Assembly: GCA_028284235.1 (NCBI GenBank)
Contig: JANQSC010000023.1
Span: forward strand, 62,001 to 126,000
Direction: 5' to 3'
Length of the DNA stretch: 64,000 nt
Source of the DNA: Opitutaceae bacterium
GTDB taxonomy: Bacteria > Verrucomicrobiota > Verrucomicrobiia > Opitutales > Opitutaceae
How positions within the stretch are numbered: the first letter of the stretch is position 1; each line of letters starts with the position of its first letter. A program made the translations under genes and the position numbers. Under the pieces are notes generated by a model. It saw only the letters and a program-made list of their open reading frames with translations. It did no database searches and had not been told where the DNA came from. Of this stretch, positions 41,027 to 48,242 are shown piece after piece.

Positions 41027-42475
41027 CTATTCTCCGCCGACGGCGATCAATTCCGAATAGGTTCGAAGGTAGGCTACATTGTCGTGGAAAATCGGCGTGC
41101 TCCGGAATGTATCCATCTTGGTCTTTACGAGTTCCATGTATTCGCGGCCCAACTCAATGGCTACCAAGGTGCCGTCGTCCGAGCCGTAGAACAACGCGTT
41201 CCCCGCGAGGCTTAAACTCGGATAGGCGATTCCCCGGAGGCCAGTAATTTTCCGTTCGTATACCCGCGCCCCGGAATCTGCCTCTAATACAGTGAGCACA
41301 AAATCTTGGCTTAGCGCGTAGAAGAGTCCTTCGTGTACGATTGGCGACGCGTAGTAACGCTGTTTGTGAATGTTGCGATGCCAGATTTCCGTTAGTCCAC
41401 TGGCGTACATCTTTTCGAGCGAATCTGGAATTTGAAACGAGTACGCATGCCCGTCCGCGTTGTCATATCCCCTGCCACGAGCGGTGTAGATTGCGTCGCC
41501 GTCCACCACCGGAGAGTTGAAAACAGACCAGGGGTGATCTTCGTGGAGCGCCACTAGGTTGGTTTGCAGGGTCGCTCCATCGGTTGCGCGTATTACCTCT
41601 CCCCGGGGAGTAAATATAAATTCCTCGTTTTCAACTGAAAACACCGCGGGTGTTCCGTACACAACTTCGCTCGGGATCCGCCAGACTTCTTGGCCGGTCT
41701 CTGCATCCAGCGCTGTGTAGTCTGAAAACCGGACTACAAGATTTCCGCCTACAAGAACGGGTGATGTTGAGCCTCCCCATTGGTACCTTCCAAGCGCGTC
41801 GTTGGGCCTCTCCATGCGTTTTCCCCAAACTTTGTTTCCTTCGAGGTCGTAGGCTGCCAAGACACCATGCCCGAAAGCAGCGTACACGCGCTTGCCGTCG
41901 GATACTGGAGTAAATGAAGTGTATCCGTTGGTCATATGGGTCGGGACAATAGATGATCCAACTTTCGGATCGGACGCCAGCGACGCCCTTTCTTCTCGAA
42001 TCGACCTCAATTCAGCTTCTTTAACTTCAAGCTGCTTTTTTAGAGACTCGTTGTCCGGATTGTTTTGAAGGCGTCGATTGAGGCGATATCGTTCGCCGCT
42101 GACTCGATCTCGCTCATTGACAAGCTCTGCGTCTCGCGCTTGAAGCGCTCTGGTATGAGTTTTTTCCTCTTCGGTTAGTCCAAGAAAATCCAATACGTCA
42201 TTATCTCTTTCCCAGAGGAGTTTTCCGCTACTCGTGTCGATGCAGATCAATGTGTGGGGTTCCCGACATACGAAGAGCTTGTCTCCAACCAATATTGGGC
42301 TTGCGTTGCTGCTTCCCTCGAGCTGCGTTTCCCAGAGTATATTGTCTTCCCAATTGAGCGGAGGATTCGCAGTTAGATATTCCCCATTTCCGCCGTTTCG
42401 CCAAGAGAAGACACTCGCATCGAGAGACCAACCGATGCATGCGATAATTGAAACGAACGTTACGAATCTATACAT
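41027..42475 (-). CDS. secreted PQQ-like beta-propeller protein with coiled-coil insertion (propeller 2)
   Basis: 482 residues from the ATG at 42475, chosen for the AGGAGGAA ribosome site; a longer frame from 42526 has none. Signal peptide about 1-20. The propeller opens FSWRNGGNGEYLTANPPLNW, then SSNASPILVGDKLFVC and CIDTSSGKLLWERDN. Residues about 100-180 are a coiled-coil insertion (RALQARDAELVNERDRV...LKKQLEVKEAELRSIREE). Later blades match propellers 1 and 3 closely (GGSTSPVLVGGNLVVRFSDYTALDAETGQEVWR, KQRYYASPIVHEGLFY). A BlaI-type operator with TTGACA lies about 80 bases upstream, so BlaI-1 likely represses it. Confidence 0.85.
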   Translation of the reverse strand: MYRFVTFVSIIACIGWSLDASVFSWRNGGNGEYLTANPPLNWEDNILWETQLEGSSNASPILVGDKLFVCREPHTLICIDTSSGKLLWERDNDVLDFLGLTEEEKTHTRALQARDAELVNERDRVSGERYRLNRRLQNNPDNESLKKQLEVKEAELRSIREERASLASDPKVGSSIVPTHMTNGYTSFTPVSDGKRVYAAFGHGVLAAYDLEGNKVWGKRMERPNDALGRYQWGGSTSPVLVGGNLVVRFSDYTALDAETGQEVWRIPSEVVYGTPAVFSVENEEFIFTPRGEVIRATDGATLQTNLVALHEDHPWSVFNSPVVDGDAIYTARGRGYDNADGHAYSFQIPDSLEKMYASGLTEIWHRNIHKQRYYASPIVHEGLFYALSQDFVLTVLEADSGARVYERKITGLRGIAYPSLSLAGNALFYGSDDGTLVAIELGREYMELVKTKMDTFRSTPIFHDNVAYLRTYSELIAVGGE

Positions 42476-42555
42476 TGAGAGGGTTCCTCCTGTAGCTGGT
42501 TTCTTCCGCAACACATTTTTATTCATGTAGTTGAGGTTGGAGGATGAAAAACAGG

Positions 42556-42576
42556 TGTCAACTACAAATGTAGTTG
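42556..42576 (-). promoter_or_regulatory. BlaI-type operator before propeller 2
   Basis: CAACTACA-aa-TGTAGTTG (42559-42576) is a perfect 18-base palindrome containing TACA-AA-TGTA. The minus-strand end also forms TTGACA (42561-42556), a -35 box facing propeller 2; the other end is TTGGA and has none. A half-site, CATGTAGTTG, lies at 42524-42533. Confidence 0.8.
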
Positions 42577-42816
42577 GATTGCCTTATTTGTATATTGTGA
42601 CTCTTTATAGGAAATTAAAAGACGCGATATTTATTTTATATAACAGGAGATTTTAGGAGTGATTAGGATTAAGAATATGATTAATATTATGATTGGGGTG
42701 AGGAGATTTGATGAGGGTGTGGTATTACTAAACGGTCTCTGATCGACGGTCCAAAAAGTTGCTAAAGGTAGGGCTCGATCGCCGAGCGAGCCGCATAGGT
42801 TGAGCTTTGGGTTGCA
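42577..42816. other. AT-rich gene-free segment
   Basis: 240 bases without a gene. 42590-42735 is far richer in A/T than the surrounding DNA, with runs such as TATTTATTTTATATAA. No repeat or ORF recognised. It separates the ends of the propeller 4 operon from the BlaI operator. Confidence 0.5.
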
Positions 42817-42845
42817 TTCGCGGCGTGGCGCAAGCGCCAGCCCTA
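42817..42845 (-). repeat. REP-like hairpin repeat, type A copy 4 (reverse)
   Basis: The reverse complement of copy 1 with no differences over the shared core, 14 bases after the stop of propeller 4. Confidence 0.75.
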
Positions 42846-42858
42846 CCTATTAGATTTA

Positions 42859-44088
42859 CTAGACACTCTCTAACGCGAGACACACGGTTTCGCCTTCTTT
42901 GTTGCGGATATAGATGCGACCATTGGAGAACGCGGGGACTGCCCAGATCAACTCGGGCAGGACTTCGATTTGGGAAAGCGTATCGAATCGCTCACTACTC
43001 GCGTTTCCGATGATCATCGTTCCCGTTTCGGTGATGGCGATTACCTTGTCGCCCACCGCCAGCAGGTTTCCTCGTTTGCCGGGATAGGGTAGCTTCCAGC
43101 GAATTTCCCCGGACAGCATGTCCATGCGAATGAACTGGCTGTCGTATTTGTTGTCCCCAAAAATGCCCAGAATATCCCCGTCGATTTGCAAGCTGTTCTG
43201 AAATTGTAGCGGCAGCTCGCGGTCGCGATGCAGCAGCTCGGGCGCCTCGCCGGTCAGATCGAGAACGCCGTATCCTTCACCGTATCCTGAGGAAATGAAC
43301 ACCTTGCCATCCGTGAATTGCGGTTTGCTGGCGTTGAAGGCATTGAAGGTTCGCCAGGTGTATTCATAGAGGACCTCTCCCGGTCGATCCAAGTTGTAGC
43401 CGACGAGCTTGTTTCCGTGGAAAAACGCGAGGGTGTTCACACCGTTGTAGCTGTAGACCGTCGGAGTTGCGCAGCCGGCTTTGGCGTCGCCCGCTTTCCA
43501 AAGAAGCTCACCAGTACGTTTGTCCAAGGCGGCGATCGCCCCGTCTTGAGCTCCGGGGTCGACGATTAGGAGATTTCCGTAGATAGTCGGGGAGGCGGCC
43601 CAGCCGCAGATTGGCTTTCGGCCGTTGAGGTCGTCTGTGTAGTTCTTTTCCCAGAGGAGGGATCCATCATCTAGGCTGAGGCAATAGAGCTTGCCGGTTC
43701 CGCTGACGGTGTAGACGCGATCCCCGTCGATGGTGGGAGTTGAGGAGGGTCCGATATTGCCGCAGGCGGTTTCTTGAGGCTCCGAGTATTCATGCGTCCA
43801 GAGTGTCGAGCCATCGCTCGCGTCCAGACACCACACGAAGTCGGTGTCGTCGATATTTCCCAGGGTGATGGCTCTTTCGTTGGCGATGGCGAGAGCGGAG
43901 TTGCCCACTCCCAGGTTTTTCTTCCAGACGACTTCAGGGGGATTTTGTTTCCAATCGGCGGATACGTTGTAGCCGTCAACTACGCCATCTCCATTGGGAC
44001 CTAGAAATGTCGGCCAGTCGTCGCCGCGCAAGGCGGAGGTTGTGAACGTTGAAAGCAGGCAGACAAACAGTGGAAAGGAAGTCTTCAT
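42859..44088 (-). CDS. secreted PQQ-like beta-propeller protein (propeller 4)
   Basis: 409 residues. Signal peptide about 1-22. The propeller opens DWPTFLGPNGDGVVDG, the common form of this family in Planctomycetes and Verrucomicrobia, then SSTPTIDGDRVYTVSGTGKLYCLSLDDGSLLWEKNY, ASPTIYGNLLIVDPGAQDGAIAALDKRTGELLWKAGD, and further blades to the C-terminus. There is no coiled-coil insertion, unlike its neighbours. It begins 13 bases after propeller 3 ends, so both are one operon behind the BlaI palindrome. No catalytic residues recognised; scaffold or ligand-binding role in the envelope is inferred. Confidence 0.85.
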   Translation of the reverse strand: MKTSFPLFVCLLSTFTTSALRGDDWPTFLGPNGDGVVDGYNVSADWKQNPPEVVWKKNLGVGNSALAIANERAITLGNIDDTDFVWCLDASDGSTLWTHEYSEPQETACGNIGPSSTPTIDGDRVYTVSGTGKLYCLSLDDGSLLWEKNYTDDLNGRKPICGWAASPTIYGNLLIVDPGAQDGAIAALDKRTGELLWKAGDAKAGCATPTVYSYNGVNTLAFFHGNKLVGYNLDRPGEVLYEYTWRTFNAFNASKPQFTDGKVFISSGYGEGYGVLDLTGEAPELLHRDRELPLQFQNSLQIDGDILGIFGDNKYDSQFIRMDMLSGEIRWKLPYPGKRGNLLAVGDKVIAITETGTMIIGNASSERFDTLSQIEVLPELIWAVPAFSNGRIYIRNKEGETVCLALESV

Positions 44089-44101
44089 AGGGGTAGTCGA
44101 A

Positions 44102-45598
44102 CTAGTGGTTGGCGATCGCGTAGAGGCGTTCGTAGGTTCTCAGATAGACAGTGTCGCCATCGAATATCGGCGTGCTGCGAACGAGGTCGAATCGACTTCG
44201 AGCAATCTCGGCGTATTCACGTCCTGGTTTCGCCGCTATTATCGTTCCATCGTCGGATCCGAAAAACAAGGTCTCGTTCGCAAGGCTGATGCTCGGGTAG
44301 GCAGTTCCTTTCAATCCCTCGACGTCGTGTTGGTATATGATCTCTCCGGTATCCGCTTCCAGAACGGAGAAAACGAAATCCTGGCTGAATATATACATAA
44401 GGCCTTCGTTAATGACCGGCGACGCGTAGTAGCGGTTTTTATGGACTTCTGTATGCCAGAGCGGCTCGAGACCATGCGATAGCAAGGTGTCCAAGTCCTT
44501 GGGTATTCGATACGCGTGGGCATGTCCATCGGGTCCATCGTAGGCCAATCCACGAACGGTATAGATCACGCCGTTTTCGACGACGGGCGTGCTGAAGGCG
44601 GTCCAGGCGTAGGTGTGGTGCAATCGGACGAGCCCCGAATCGATTGTCTCTCCGTCTCTAACCCGAATGACCTTGCCGCGCGGCGTAAAGAGAAAGCTCT
44701 GTCCTTCCACTTCGAATACAGCGGACGTCCCGTACTCCGCCTCGTTGGGCCTCCGCCAGAGCTCTTCCCCGGTTTCCGGATCGAGGGCGGTGTAGTCGGA
44801 GAAGTGGACGATGAGTTTTCCGTCTACGAGGATCGGCGATGTGGATCCGCCCCATCTGGCGAAGCCGCTGGGGGTGTTGGTGATGTTTGGCTGCTTGGTT
44901 TGTTTCCCCCAAATCCGATTTCCCTCGAGGTCGTAGGCGGCGAGCGCCCCTTGGCCAAATGCGACGTAAACGCGTCGACCATCGGACACCGGGGTGAAAG
45001 AGGTGTATCCATTGGTTCCATGCGTAGGCACTCGAGCGACTGCGGCGAAATTTGGATCGCTGGTAAGTTCCTGTCGTTCGGCGGCGAGCGCCTCCCCCTC
45101 CTCGGTCTTTTTGCGGAAGCTCTCCTTCAGAGCCTCATTGTCGCTCTCATCCTCCAAGCGACTCTTGAGACGGCGCTGTTCGTTGCGAACGCGGTTCAAT
45201 TCGGGCTGGATGGCGCGGACGCGCGCATGCAAGTCTTGGAGACGGGCTATTTCCCTCTCGGTGAGTCCGAGCAAGTCCACGCGTTCGTTTTCGCGGTTCC
45301 AGATGACTTCGCCCGATTGTGAATCGACGCAAACGAGAGTGGAGGGCTCTTGGCACAGGAAGAGCTTGTTTCCTATCAGGATGGGACTTCCATTGCTGGT
45401 ATTCTCAAGAGGAGTTTCCCAAGCAATATTGTCGCTCCAATTGAGCGGCGGCGTGGCTTCCGGGTACTTTCCTTGGCCGTCGTTACGCCACGAAACGACA
45501 TCGGCGCAAACGCTCGCTGAAATGCTGAGCGCGAGCAGCGGCGCGATTGCTCGTTCCGAATGGGCGCGCTTTAACAATCTGAATACTCTTCCCTTCAT
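44102..45598 (-). CDS. secreted PQQ-like beta-propeller protein with coiled-coil insertion (propeller 3)
   Basis: 498 residues from the ATG at 45598, which has GGGAGGAA 9 bases before it; the frame from 45652 starts inside the operator. N-terminal helix (about 18-33) is a signal or anchor. Same order as propellers 1 and 2: VSWRNDGQGKYPEATPPLNW, NGSPILIGNKLFLC, CVDSQSGEVIWNREN, then a coiled-coil insertion of about 90 residues (RLQDLHARVRAIQPELNRVR...), then GGSTSPILVDGKLIVHFSDYTALDPETGEELWRRPN. It is close to propeller 2 over the whole length. A 24-base BlaI-type palindrome lies 49 bases upstream. Confidence 0.85.
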   Translation of the reverse strand: MKGRVFRLLKRAHSERAIAPLLALSISASVCADVVSWRNDGQGKYPEATPPLNWSDNIAWETPLENTSNGSPILIGNKLFLCQEPSTLVCVDSQSGEVIWNRENERVDLLGLTEREIARLQDLHARVRAIQPELNRVRNEQRRLKSRLEDESDNEALKESFRKKTEEGEALAAERQELTSDPNFAAVARVPTHGTNGYTSFTPVSDGRRVYVAFGQGALAAYDLEGNRIWGKQTKQPNITNTPSGFARWGGSTSPILVDGKLIVHFSDYTALDPETGEELWRRPNEAEYGTSAVFEVEGQSFLFTPRGKVIRVRDGETIDSGLVRLHHTYAWTAFSTPVVENGVIYTVRGLAYDGPDGHAHAYRIPKDLDTLLSHGLEPLWHTEVHKNRYYASPVINEGLMYIFSQDFVFSVLEADTGEIIYQHDVEGLKGTAYPSISLANETLFFGSDDGTIIAAKPGREYAEIARSRFDLVRSTPIFDGDTVYLRTYERLYAIANH

Positions 45599-45646
45599 AA
45601 CACGTTTCCTCCCGGCGCGACGGACCTTGGGAGGGTTCGCCGTTCT

Positions 45647-45670
45647 TGTCAACTACATATGTAGTTGACA
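45647..45670. promoter_or_regulatory. BlaI-type operator and divergent -35 boxes
   Basis: TGTCAACTACAT followed by its exact reverse complement, a 24-base perfect palindrome with core TACATATGTA, the BlaI/MecI consensus. Each end forms TTGACA, one facing propeller 3 and the other blaI-1. Confidence 0.9.
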
Positions 45671-45695
45671 GGTTGATTTTTGTTTGTCTTAGAAG

Positions 45696-46121
45696 ATGAA
45701 GAAGGGGCTTGGCCCCGATTGCATGGATATATATAACCAGAAAATGGAAAAGGCGCGAATATCGGAATCTGAGTGGTTCGTCATGGAGCAACTATGGACT
45801 CGGCATCCGAAGACGGCAGCAGATGTGGTGGAGGGATTGCAGCGCAATTCGGACTGGAAGGGGCAGACGATACGGACGATGCTCGCCCGTTTGGTGAAGA
45901 AGCGATTCGTTCGAATGTATCAAAAGGACGGGCTCTATTTGTACGAGCCGCTTTTCGATCGCGACCAGGTGGTAGAGAAGGAGAGCGAGGGTTTTTTGAA
46001 TCGTGTATTCGCCGGTTCGCGCCAGCCGTTGCTGTTGCACTTTGTCGAGAAAGGAAAGCTGTCGCGGGCGGAGAAGCAGGAACTCTTGAGAGCCTTGAAG
46101 AAGATGGATACGTCCGACTAG
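45696..46121 (+). CDS. BlaI/MecI-family transcriptional repressor 1
   Basis: 141 residues from the ATG at 45696; MDIYNQ (45723) or MEKARIS (45744) are also possible starts. The winged helix is typical: ISESEWFVMEQLWTRHPKTAADVVEGL, then KGQTIRTMLARLVKKRFVRMYQKDGLYLYEPLF. BlaI dimers bind TACAnnTGTA sites and are cleaved by an M56 sensor. The C-terminal helix (RAEKQELLRALKKM) supplies the dimer region. It is divergent from propeller 3 across the 24-base palindrome and followed by its likely M56 partner, so autoregulation is likely. Confidence 0.93.
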   Translation: MKKGLGPDCMDIYNQKMEKARISESEWFVMEQLWTRHPKTAADVVEGLQRNSDWKGQTIRTMLARLVKKRFVRMYQKDGLYLYEPLFDRDQVVEKESEGFLNRVFAGSRQPLLLHFVEKGKLSRAEKQELLRALKKMDTSD

Positions 46122-46151
46122 GGGTTAGACGCGACGTTAGAAGAGGCTACT

Positions 46152-47171
46152 ATGGTGGATCTGATTGAGTGGATGGAGCGGACGACCTGGCAGGCGGTGA
46201 TGCTGGTTGGGTCGGTGCTGTTGATAAAGGCCATATTTGGCCGGTGGTTGAACGCGACAGCCCATTATTTTCTCTGGATTCCGGTGCTGATCCACTTGGC
46301 AACGCCTATGCTGATTGCGGGTCCGCGAAGCCTGTATTCGACTGTCGAGTACATTCCGGGTGTGATGGACTTTGTTCGATTCTACCATCACGAGAGCCGG
46401 GGAGGGGAGCATTTCTTGCACGGTCTCGTGTTCGTATGGGCGATTGGAGTTGTTGTTTACGCCGCTCGATTGATCGGAGGGCATTGGAAGTTCAAGCGAT
46501 TGATCCGAAACGCGAGGCAGGTGGAAGACGAATCTGTTTTGAGGATGCTCGAGGCCTGTAGGAAAGCGCTTGTAATTACAAAGCCCGCCCGTCTCGTTGA
46601 GTCGCGGGCGCTTGCGGTCCCTGCAGTGACGGGCCTGTTCCGTCCTACGCTCGTCCTTCCAGAAGGCTTGATCCGCCGGATCGACTCGAAGCAACTGGAA
46701 TGCGTTATTCTCCATGAGCTAGCCCACTTTAAGAACGGAGACCTGTGGACCCTTTGGTTAACTCGATTGGTTGACGTCGTCCACTGGTTCAATCCAGTGG
46801 CGCGGTTCGCGACTCGTTCCATTGTTCGCGCTTGCGAGCGTGCCTGCGACGCGAGAGTACTGGAGTGCTATGGTAGCGCTAGGGAGCGGCGGCGCTACGG
46901 AGAGATGCTTCTCAACCTGTCCGACGCCTTGCCGGCCAATACGCATCGCGTTCCCGCGGCGCTTTTCATGTTTGGTCGAAATGGCGACATTAAGCGGCGG
47001 ATACGGAGTATCACACGTTTCAAGGCGTCCTGGATGAACAAGCGGAAGTGGGCGTTTCTGCTTCTGTTGCCGCTCGTCATAGGCGCCCAATACAAGCCTG
47101 CATACTATTGCGTTTCGAAGTCGCTGGGCGATGTCGTCAATGTGGAAAAAACACCGGAGAGCGATCGTTAA
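46152..47171 (+). CDS. BlaR1-type M56 family zinc metallopeptidase sensor, short form
   Basis: 339 residues. Transmembrane segments near 14-30, 37-57, 90-108 and 296-312. The M56 zinc motif HELAH is at residues 188-192 (Glu189 catalytic) and ACERACDARV (Glu near 229) gives the third ligand. Family members cleave BlaI when a signal arrives. The protein ends about 27 residues after the last helix, so the extracytoplasmic penicillin-binding-like sensor of BlaR1 is missing. It may respond through the membrane or through another protein, for example one of the propellers. 31 bases after blaI-1. Confidence 0.9.
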   Translation: MVDLIEWMERTTWQAVMLVGSVLLIKAIFGRWLNATAHYFLWIPVLIHLATPMLIAGPRSLYSTVEYIPGVMDFVRFYHHESRGGEHFLHGLVFVWAIGVVVYAARLIGGHWKFKRLIRNARQVEDESVLRMLEACRKALVITKPARLVESRALAVPAVTGLFRPTLVLPEGLIRRIDSKQLECVILHELAHFKNGDLWTLWLTRLVDVVHWFNPVARFATRSIVRACERACDARVLECYGSARERRRYGEMLLNLSDALPANTHRVPAALFMFGRNGDIKRRIRSITRFKASWMNKRKWAFLLLLPLVIGAQYKPAYYCVSKSLGDVVNVEKTPESDR

Positions 47172-47223
47172 TGCACTTTACGGGAAGGTTTTTCGGACGA
47201 AGGCGCGACCGAAGGGTGGAGAC

Positions 47224-47778
47224 ATGAACCTGACATCGGACGAACTCGACATCGCTCAATCGGCGACTCTGACCGACTTCGCCATGTGTCTGAACCACTA
47301 TCGGATGTCTACGCCGGGGCTCTACGTTTGCACGCATGTTCCAGTCCAAATCAGCAAGGATGCGCGAGTGGTTCCTGGAGTGGTCGCTCAAGTTAACAGC
47401 GGCGCGTTCAAGCAATGCGATCCGGGTGACTACGTTTATTTCTCGGGACCTCCGAATTTCGTCTTCGACGTTTTTCGAGACGATCAACGTGACAGCTACA
47501 AGCGTCGTAGAGACCTCTTCGAGGAAAGTGGAGTGATCGAGTACGTGGCCTGGTTCAACTCTAGCAAACTTCCGATTTGGAATCGACTGGAAGACGGAGC
47601 TTACAGGGAGATTCGAGAAGATCGGGCCGGGTTGATAAAGAGCGCTGCTCTGCCGGGTTTGTGGATACCGGTTAAAAGTCTAGCCGAACGAGACTGGTGG
47701 TCGGTTTTAGGAAAAATATCGCAGGGGATCACGCGGCGCGGCCATCGCGACTTTATGGCTACTATTTGGAAAAAGTAG
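47224..47778 (+). CDS. Uma2-like (DUF820) PD-(D/E)XK-fold protein, degenerate active site
   Basis: 184 residues from the ATG at 47224; the frame opens earlier, at 47131, inside the M56 gene. The late half fits the Uma2 pattern PPNFVFDVFRDDQRDSYKRRRDLFEESGVIEYVAWF, in which the usual ExxS...K core reads FDVF...K. The early PD motif is VVPGVVAQ, so the catalytic Asp is a Gly. Both points argue for lost nuclease function. Uma2 proteins are abundant in cyanobacteria and PVC genomes with no settled role. No partner is evident here; the promoter of padR-3 follows within 75 bases. Confidence 0.65.
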   Translation: MNLTSDELDIAQSATLTDFAMCLNHYRMSTPGLYVCTHVPVQISKDARVVPGVVAQVNSGAFKQCDPGDYVYFSGPPNFVFDVFRDDQRDSYKRRRDLFEESGVIEYVAWFNSSKLPIWNRLEDGAYREIREDRAGLIKSAALPGLWIPVKSLAERDWWSVLGKISQGITRRGHRDFMATIWKK

Positions 47779-47853
47779 CGCTTGGAGCTCGCGCATCAGT
47801 TGGTTTCGACCGTTTTGCCAGGACGCAGCGAGGGCTGATTTTCACCTTTTCTC

Positions 47854-47903
47854 TTGACCATCGAGAGAAAGTGTCGATTTGTCTTCTCTCAACGATCGAG
47901 AGG
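47854..47903 (+). promoter_or_regulatory. promoter and operator of PadR-3
   Basis: TTGACC, half-site ATCGAGAGAA, then TTCTCTC-aacg-ATCGAGAG; the last half-site overlaps the ribosome site GAGAGGAG of padR-3. Confidence 0.7.
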
Positions 47904-47906
47904 AGA

Positions 47907-48239
47907 ATGGGGAAGAAGAAAAACAGTTTGTTGCAGGGGGCGGTGGAGCTGCTCATTTTGCGGGCTTTGCGCGACGAGGACCGGCATGGCTGGGGGATCC
48001 AGCAGCGGATCGACCAGATTGGGAGCGAGGCCTTGTCGCTCAAGCAAGGGTCGCTTTACCCGGCCTTGATTCGCTTGGGGGATCAGGACCTGATTCGTTC
48101 GGAATGGCGCGTGACGGAGAATGGCCGAAAGGCGAAATACTATATGCTTACCAAGTCAGGTCGGAAGCGATTGGATACGGAAATCGAGCAGTGGCGCGAA
48201 TTTTCCGCCGCCATGAATTTGGTAATCGAAACGGCGTAG
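47907..48239 (+). CDS. PadR-family transcriptional regulator 3
   Basis: 110 residues from the ATG at 47907, chosen by the ribosome site GAGAGGAG; a longer frame to 47697 overlaps the preceding Uma2-like gene and is rejected. Winged helix: LLQGAVELLILRALRDEDRHGWGIQQRID, then KQGSLYPALIRLGDQDLIRSEWRVTENGRKAKYYMLTKSGRKRL. Three bases separate its stop from permease 3. Its half-sites (ATCGAGAG type) differ from those of PadR-2 and PadR-4, so it should have separate specificity. Confidence 0.93.
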   Translation: MGKKKNSLLQGAVELLILRALRDEDRHGWGIQQRIDQIGSEALSLKQGSLYPALIRLGDQDLIRSEWRVTENGRKAKYYMLTKSGRKRLDTEIEQWREFSAAMNLVIETA

Positions 48240-48242
48240 CGG

